Of a DNA stretch of 64,000 nt, positions 58,524 through 64,000 are shown one piece after another. Source of the DNA: Pterois miles. Its lineage: Eukaryota > Chordata > Actinopteri > Perciformes > Scorpaenidae. The stretch lies in NCBI GenBank assembly GCA_947000775.1, contig CAMQGK010000567.1:18215001-18279000 (forward strand). Reading direction: 5' to 3'. Both the position numbers and the translations under genes were made by a program. The notes beneath the pieces are model-generated. The model ran no database searches. It was not told where the DNA came from and saw nothing but the letters and a program-made list of their open reading frames with translations. Each line of letters opens with the position of its first letter. Position 1 is the stretch's first letter.

Positions 58524-60113
58524 TATTTTTCTAGGACAGACCGACTGCTTAAGCACAAGCGAACCTGTGGAGAAGCCATAAAGAAGGGGCTGGATCCCGG
58601 GATGATGGACCTGGGTTGTGTAGACCTGGGTCATGGCAGCTATGGAATCACTCAGGGAAATGTTGGGAGCACTGGGAGAAAGAGGGGAAGGTCCAAAAAT
58701 AATGGAGAGGGAGGGGAGCGGAAGAAGAAGAAGGGGGATGGAGGAGGGGTGAGGGTACCGCATATTCACGGGGCTGTACCTGGAGGCTACGGAATCCATG
58801 ATTACTCTGTGGAGAATCAAACGGTATCTTCTTCTACTGAGCCGGGACCCAGCATGCAGCAGGGCCACCATGGCCGAGCTCCAAAGATGGCATTCAAGAA
58901 GGCTAATCGTAAGAGCCTGGATAAAGCGGATCTGGGACCGCCCAAAGCAGGTCCGTTGGAGCAAGGTGGAGGCATGGACGGTCTTGGCCTCATGCACGGT
59001 AACGGGGCTAAAGTCGGGCAAACCAGCAGCAACTATGACGACGCCATGCAGTTCCTCAAGAAAAGACGCTACCTTAATGCAGCAAACAATGCAAACTCAT
59101 CAGGGCCAGTGGTGGCTGGAGGAACCAGCAGCGAGTACGATGTCGGCGTTGGTCACTTGTCTTCCCAGCAGTCTGTCATCCAGGGTGTCGTTTCTAGTGT
59201 GATGGACAGCGACGCTCCTCTGAGTCTTGACAAGTCGGGAATCCCAGATGAAGTGCTGCAGAGCCTCCTCGACCACTACACGCAGAAGCCCGACGGCTCA
59301 CACCACGACGTTCACTTTGACATCAGCGACCATCACGTGGAGCTGCACCCCGCCTCCGCAGACGGCTCTGACATCGGCCACAACACAGACACCCCCAGCC
59401 CAACTGGAGACAAGACCGTCATGATGCACGAGTACTCTCGCTTCCTGCTGCAGGCTTTGGAGCGCACCAGCCACAGTGCCAGCTTCCCTCTGGGCCCCGG
59501 GCCTCCCGCCTTCACCACTTCCCATCAGGGGAATCCCCTCTACGCAGACAAGAACATCTACACTACGTCCCCACTGGAGTGTGGGTTTGGCCAGTCGGTG
59601 GCCTCGCCTTCGCTGCCCTCCTCTGTGCCAAAGTCTCACTTTGCGATGCTGACGGGATCCTCGCCGCAGCACAGCTACCACCTGAGCGGCCTGGAGGCCT
59701 CCACTCACCAGCAGCTCACCCCTTCTCAGGAGCTCACCGACCAGATGGAGAAGCAGCACTCCTCCACCCCTCCTTCCTCCTACCAGATCAGCCCGTCTGA
59801 CTTGAGCAGCCAGAAGGACCAACCGCCGGGCAAGAACGGCACGGTGGTCTACCCTCTGGCCCCCTCGCAGGATCTGGCCTCTCTGGACTCCTCCAAGCCT
59901 TCCTACCAGATAGAAAACTTTGCCCAGGCCTTTGGCTCCCAGTTCAAGTCAGATGGCCGTGGCTTGTCTTATGGCACTGACTCCGGTGGGGAGGTGGATC
60001 ACAGGATACGGACGCCGGTGTCTGAATTCTCAGGGTATAGTAGTTTGTTATCTGATGTCAATGAGCCAGTAAGTACAGGTTCCAAAACTACAACAAGCCA
60101 AAGCTACAGATGA
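58524..60113 (+). CDS. znf281: znf281 coding exon 6 (exon 7): end of finger 4 and the C-terminal regulatory half
   Basis: This exon encodes residues 280-808 and a TGA stop. The acceptor CCCTTCAG is followed by YFSRTDRLLKHKRTCGEAIK, the helix of finger 4 with His290 and Cys294. That finger is therefore C2HC-type, as in ZNF148 and ZNF281. A Lys/Arg-rich stretch follows at about 331-349. Conserved family blocks are: SNYDDAMQFLKKRRYL (448-463), shared with ZNF148; IPDEVLQSLLDHY (518-530); TSPLECGFGQSV (627-638); QLTPSQEL (676-683); YQIENFAQAFGSQFK (740-754); and the terminus TSQSYR, identical to human ZNF281. The total is 808 residues against 895 in human. The protein is nuclear; in mammals it works with pluripotency factors and promotes epithelial-mesenchymal transition. 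A 176-codon frame on the other strand is a shadow. Confidence 0.96.
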   Translation, partial: YFSRTDRLLKHKRTCGEAIKKGLDPGMMDLGCVDLGHGSYGITQGNVGSTGRKRGRSKNNGEGGERKKKKGDGGGVRVPHIHGAVPGGYGIHDYSVENQTVSSSTEPGPSMQQGHHGRAPKMAFKKANRKSLDKADLGPPKAGPLEQGGGMDGLGLMHGNGAKVGQTSSNYDDAMQFLKKRRYLNAANNANSSGPVVAGGTSSEYDVGVGHLSSQQSVIQGVVSSVMDSDAPLSLDKSGIPDEVLQSLLDHYTQKPDGSHHDVHFDISDHHVELHPASADGSDIGHNTDTPSPTGDKTVMMHEYSRFLLQALERTSHSASFPLGPGPPAFTTSHQGNPLYADKNIYTTSPLECGFGQSVASPSLPSSVPKSHFAMLTGSSPQHSYHLSGLEASTHQQLTPSQELTDQMEKQHSSTPPSSYQISPSDLSSQKDQPPGKNGTVVYPLAPSQDLASLDSSKPSYQIENFAQAFGSQFKSDGRGLSYGTDSGGEVDHRIRTPVSEFSGYSSLLSDVNEPVSTGSKTTTSQSYR

Positions 60114-60165
60114 GAGCCTGAGAGGGAGAGAACACTCGTGAAAGTTCAATTTTTTAGTGCTCCTA

Positions 60166-60205
60166 TTTTATTATTATTATTATTATTATTATTGTTATTA
60201 TTATT
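60166..60205 (+). repeat. (ATT)n microsatellite in znf281 3' UTR
   Basis: TTATTATTATT run with one G interruption, 50 bases after the stop codon. Confidence 0.95.
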
Positions 60206-60654
60206 TTTTATCTTTCTTTTAATTATGCTCCGTTTGTGTGCCCACTCCTCTCCCCACAATAAGCCCGCAAGGCTTCCTGCAAATGCAATTTTTTTTAAGT
60301 ATCTGTTACTTTTTAAGTTAAATATGTATTTACTGTTTATTCTTGTCATAATAGTGGCATTAGGTCTGGTCATTTAATTATCATGAACTGAAAGTACTTT
60401 TCAAATAAGCATAGAGTAGCAACGGACGTATTTCTTTTTACAATGAGCTGAGGTGTTTGAGCAATCAACTTTACAATTGTAAAAAAAAAAAAATAATAAT
60501 AATAAAAATAACCATGATGGCAGGGAATAGCCCAGAGTTGAAATAGCAAAAAAAAACCCATTATTGTCTGTTACAAGGTTTAAAGTATTACTCAGGAAAA
60601 AGTGGAAAAGGAGAAGCCTACGAGGTGTGGTGAGCGCTCTTTTCAGAAGTTTTA

Positions 60655-61055
60655 CACCGAATTCACTCCAGAGCAGCGACGAAGTCGCGATTTCACGCGA
60701 CGTCTATGAAAAGATGCGGCGGCGAACTGTGGCCGTTTGATTCTGCAGCGAAGTGCGGCCGGAGGAAAGTTGGGAAAAACTTTGAGCAGTGAAGTGTGGC
60801 CGGAAAATACCCGCAGCCAGTCAGTGAACATATCCTGTGACTTCTATGCCGTGTTGACCCATGACCCCGTTCAGACCCGGTTTCAACGTGCGTCCTGAGT
60901 GATCGGATCACAAGGACCGATTCAAGTGTGTCTCAACGGGGCCTACGTTACAAAGAATTTCTCTCCGCTTGAAATGCATGAATACACTTCCCAGCCGCAG
61001 AAAACTAATATCTGCGGCGAGCCACTCTTCGCTGTTGTCTGGTGTGAATTCGGTG
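60655..61055. mobile_element. TIR element in the znf281 3' region
   Basis: CACCGAATTCACTCCAGAGC (from 60655) is inverse to GTCTGGTGTGAATTCGGTG (ending 61055), with few mismatches over about 29 bases. The interior repeats GAAGTGCGGCCGG / GAAGTGTGGCCGG. At 400 bp it is non-coding. Confidence 0.6.
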
Positions 61056-61302
61056 CAAGTTTGCGATTTCAAAGAGGACTTTTCTTATGTTTTATTACTT
61101 GTTGAATGAGTGTGACATAAACAGACTGCTGCCAGCTCACGTGAGCACTGAAAACACTTTCTACTTGGCTATATTGAGATTATGGTACTTTCGTGTCAAT
61201 GTGAAACTCATGTTTTCTTCAATAAGGGCCATATATATATCTATATATATTTATAAAAATATATATATTAATGTAAAATAACAGATTTAATCATTCTGGG
61301 GA

Positions 61303-61309
61303 ACTGCCA
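61303..61309 (+). promoter_or_regulatory. Candidate miR-34 seed site in znf281 3' UTR
   Basis: ACTGCCA is a 7mer-A1 match to the miR-34 seed. Mammalian ZNF281 is reported as a miR-34a target. A single 7mer also occurs by chance, so the support is modest. Confidence 0.35.
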
Positions 61310-61769
61310 GCTGAAGTAGAGGAAGAAAGAGGGCTGGGCCGGGGGGTAAATGTTGTCCTTGGTATATTTTTGGAGAACAAAAGTGATGTTAGGGCTTTTC
61401 TTTGGCCGATAGAGGTTGCTGTTGGGCAGCGATAGAATGGCCTTCCCCTTTTCCTGCCCTCCTCTTCTTCCTCAGTTCTCTTATTTCTTAAAAAAGAATC
61501 CAGTTAGCACTTTGAGCCGTTTTTCTTACATTGTACCCCGTCGGATCAAGGAAGCTCAAACATCAGGAATGGCCTGGCTTTTTGACAGACATGTCGTTTT
61601 TTGGGCGTATGCAGACGGGGTTTCTGGGTTGAACATATTCTGGGTGTATGATGTGGATACCCTTTGTTAGGGTAGCATGGTTTATATGGGGATGGTGGGC
61701 TGATATGTGAAAGTGGGATTTTTCATTAACATTTTCTCTTTCTCCTTACTTTTAGGGAGGGTTTAGATT

Positions 61770-61792
61770 GGGAGGGAGGGAGGGAGGGAGGG
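61770..61792 (+). repeat. (GGGA)n tract, possible G-quadruplex
   Basis: Five GGG runs are separated by single A residues on the znf281 sense strand. Confidence 0.9.
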
Positions 61793-61944
61793 CTTTTAAA
61801 ATACAGTAACATTTAATCGGGATAATGTAAATGTAATTCAAACCTCTAGTTTTAGTTTTGACTTGTTACCCAACGTAGAAGCTTTGCTTTCTTATTGAAT
61901 TTGATGACAAATGTGTTAGTGATCAAGTATTTCTTCAGCTTTTA

Positions 61945-62573
61945 TGGTGTGTTCACACCAAGAGCGATGCAAACATTTTGCGCTGCACAGTAACATACAA
62001 AGTCAATGTGAAGTGGTGAATAGATGCAAATTTGTGCCCGGCGATTCAAATGATGCAACAGGACTACACCAAAGTCACATCTTTTGTGGATTCGCTGGAG
62101 TTGAAACATTTCAACTCAAGTGAGAAATTCGCATTTTGATGTGTTGTGAAAACCTGTCAGCGTTGAGATTCTCCTCCTGACGTCACTGACGGTGTTAAAT
62201 CTGGAAGTGGAGGAAAAAAATATTGTAGCTGTCTGGTCATCCAGAGCTACGATAGTTCCCCATATCTGCACAGAGACCAAGCAAAACTCTGTCTACACAT
62301 ACAAATATATGTGTACAAACCACAGACTGTCGATGGTAGAAACAACAACATTGCTGCCGTATATATATGTTCAGATTACGTTATGCTGAGTGTTGGTGGA
62401 ACAGCTGCATAGCCTGGCACTGGCTGATCTGAACTCCATTCAGAAAATGAGCAATTTAAAAGTTTGATTGTCGTCTTGCAGACAGAGCTGACAAAGCATG
62501 AATTCAGACTATTTTAAAAGTGGAATCATTATGTTGTTTTCTTGGCGTACTTTTGATCCATTTACAACAGCGC

Positions 62574-62648
<75 letters not shown>

Positions 62649-63115
62649 AATGATGTGATGTTGGGTGCTGTGGTAGCAGCTACATTGTTAGCATAGCCTG
62701 GCACTGATCGATCCAAACTCATTCAGAAAACAAGTATTTTAAAAGTCAGTTGCCGATTGACTTGGCAAAGCGTGAATTCAGAATTTTTACAAATCTGCAT
62801 CATTATGTAGTTATTTTGGGATGAGTTTTGTATGTTTATTGCAAGTAAATCACAGCACAGTGTGTTTATTTTGGGTTCAAACTGCAGTATCGACCTGTAT
62901 TTAAATACAGCTCGCCTCCAGGTGAAGTTATAAACCCAGACACGACAGACACGGTGGTTGATGGCTAAAAGACAAGTGTTTGTAATCTATGGAGCCCCTT
63001 CTCTCCGCCGCGTCGAGAGCGATTAACGCCAATGAACACAAATGATCTCAGCGGTCCAACTCGTGCCAGTAAAGCAAGGCAAAAAATTTGCTTCGCTCTT
63101 GGTCTGAACACAGCA
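61945..63115. mobile_element. PIF/Harbinger-like non-autonomous TIR element
   Basis: The 42-bp ends, TGGTGTGTTCACACCAAGAG at the left and the inverse CTCTTGGTCTGAACACAGCA at the right, match at about 35 positions. TTA lies immediately outside both ends, the TWA target duplication typical of PIF/Harbinger. The interior holds a tandem duplication (about 62389-62550 and 62660-62820) around a TA/CA microsatellite. No transposase is present. Confidence 0.7.
62578..62645 (+). repeat. Compound (AT)n(AC)n microsatellite
   Basis: AT units run to about 62604, then AC units to 62645. Confidence 0.97.
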
Positions 63116-63118
63116 TTA

Positions 63119-64000
63119 CTGAGAGGCAGCCATATGCGTTTTGAGCAAAAAATGTGGCTGATCAAAAAATTTGTATACGTTTAGATATTTCACGTGTGCC
63201 GGCAGTACCAAGCATATTTGTCCCCTTAGTAATTGGGTGCCTATTCCTGAGAAGTGCAGGTGCAAGATATTGTCTAGTAAATGTTAAATGTAATTTCTTG
63301 CTGATTTTTAAATGTATTTATGCTGTAAGATATATTTTTTTTTGTAAAGACAACAATAAGTTTCGCTGTCTTCCATTAGCTCCAACTGGCTTTGAGGGTT
63401 GGAGACGATATCACTGCTGAATGAACCCCTTTACGCCCCGATGGCCTGTTGTTTTAAGCAATCATTAATCATGGCAGAGTGAATGCAATGCTGTAATATC
63501 TTAAATAAGACGTTGCCGTGCTGAACGGTTGAGGCGTTGACAAGAATCTGCCTCGCATTTACCTCAAATCACAGTAAACCAGGGACAACGGAGTGAAGGA
63601 TGTATGTAGCAGAGATGCTGTTGTATGTATTAAAAAAATGTCATGTTTCTGTGACTAGTTTTGTGTACATGACATTTACGTGACCCACTAAGACGTCGTT
63701 GCTCCAGGGTTTCTGTAAATGTCTCCTGCCAACCAGTGTTCAGTCTCCAGTTCAACCTCCTCCACATCTGATTTGCCATATTGTTTCAATATGCTTGTTG
63801 TTTACAAAAAATGTACAAAACACTACATAACTTACTTAACTGAATTCTGACCCATGTGTAAATTTTATTTTACTATATTTCTTTCCCTTTTTTTTTATCA
63901 CCGCCAAATTTTTGTAGCTGATGATATCTTCCATTTTTATGTTCTTCCAGCTTCTTGTGACATGTTTCACAAGACTGTACTTGTCCAATGAATTTAAAAC
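63119..64000. other. Unassigned DNA at the window end, possibly distal znf281 3' UTR
   Basis: No gene or repeat is recognised. An ATTAAA hexamer at about 63629 is a possible alternative poly(A) signal. If the TIR element upstream was inserted into the 3' UTR, this stretch could be its displaced distal part. Confidence 0.25.

Larger units (their letters stand above)
60114..61944 (+). other. znf281: znf281 3' UTR and downstream region
   Basis: The 3' UTR start is set by the TGA at 60111-60113. It holds an ATT microsatellite (about 60166-60205), a TIR element (60655-61055), AT runs (about 61229-61270), a miR-34-type seed match ACTGCCA (61303-61309) and a G-run tract (61770-61792). AATAAA occurs at 60501 in an A-rich run, but no poly(A) site is convincing, so the transcript end is unknown. 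Confidence 0.45.

Noticed and set aside
58491..59021. 176-codon minus-strand frame
   Set aside because: Shadow of the last znf281 exon, with no family similarity of its own.
60501..60506. AATAAA as the znf281 poly(A) signal
   Set aside because: It lies in an A/AAT simple-sequence run where the hexamer is expected by chance, with no clear GU-rich element after it.

Overview
This window looks like vertebrate nuclear DNA, almost certainly from a ray-finned (teleost) fish. It holds two spliced protein genes with GT-AG introns. The rest is dominated by CA/GT microsatellites and by diverged MITE-like, SINE, LINE and LTR relics of kinds common in teleost genomes. Most open frames of 60-140 codons here are chance frames or repeat sequence. 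No RNA gene, CRISPR array or prokaryote-like operon was seen.

Layout. Bases 1-19,395 have no recognisable gene. They contain a solo-LTR-like element with a target-site duplication, at least five interspersed repeat families and several microsatellites. Bases 19,396-39,461 hold kcnj3 on the minus strand, which encodes the G-protein-gated inward rectifier GIRK1/Kir3.1. It has three coding exons (39451-38786, 25123-24907, 20370-19718), which join in frame into a 511-residue protein. Its two introns (13.7 kb and 4.5 kb) carry repeats, including a nested LINE fragment and an inverted repeat pair. Bases 39,757-46,600 form a roughly 7 kb intergenic spacer containing a full-length tRNA-derived SINE. 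From about 46,600 to past 60,113, on the plus strand, lies the gene for a Krueppel-type zinc-finger factor of the ZNF281/ZBP-99 type. It has one predicted noncoding exon and six coding exons, giving 808 residues with four zinc fingers. Its 3' UTR and downstream DNA, to the window end, contain two inverted-repeat elements, a G-run tract and a miR-34 seed match.

The two genes are divergent (head to head) and have no known functional link. One encodes a plasma-membrane K+ channel subunit of neurons and heart. The other encodes a nuclear regulator of pluripotency, differentiation and epithelial-mesenchymal transition. As I recall, their human orthologues lie on different chromosomes (KCNJ3 on 2q, ZNF281 on 1q), so the linkage is itself of interest.

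I found no strong candidate for a wholly new biological system. The best leads are the multi-exon structure of znf281 with fingers split between exons, two short upstream ORFs in its predicted 5' leader (one created by splicing), loss of the GIRK1 extracellular N-glycosylation sequon, a repeat family carrying CTCF-like motifs, and cleanly dated transposon insertions (nested LINE, solo LTR, TTA-flanked TIR element). Exon boundaries were set by reading splice sites and checking frame continuity by hand. Repeat boundaries are approximate.
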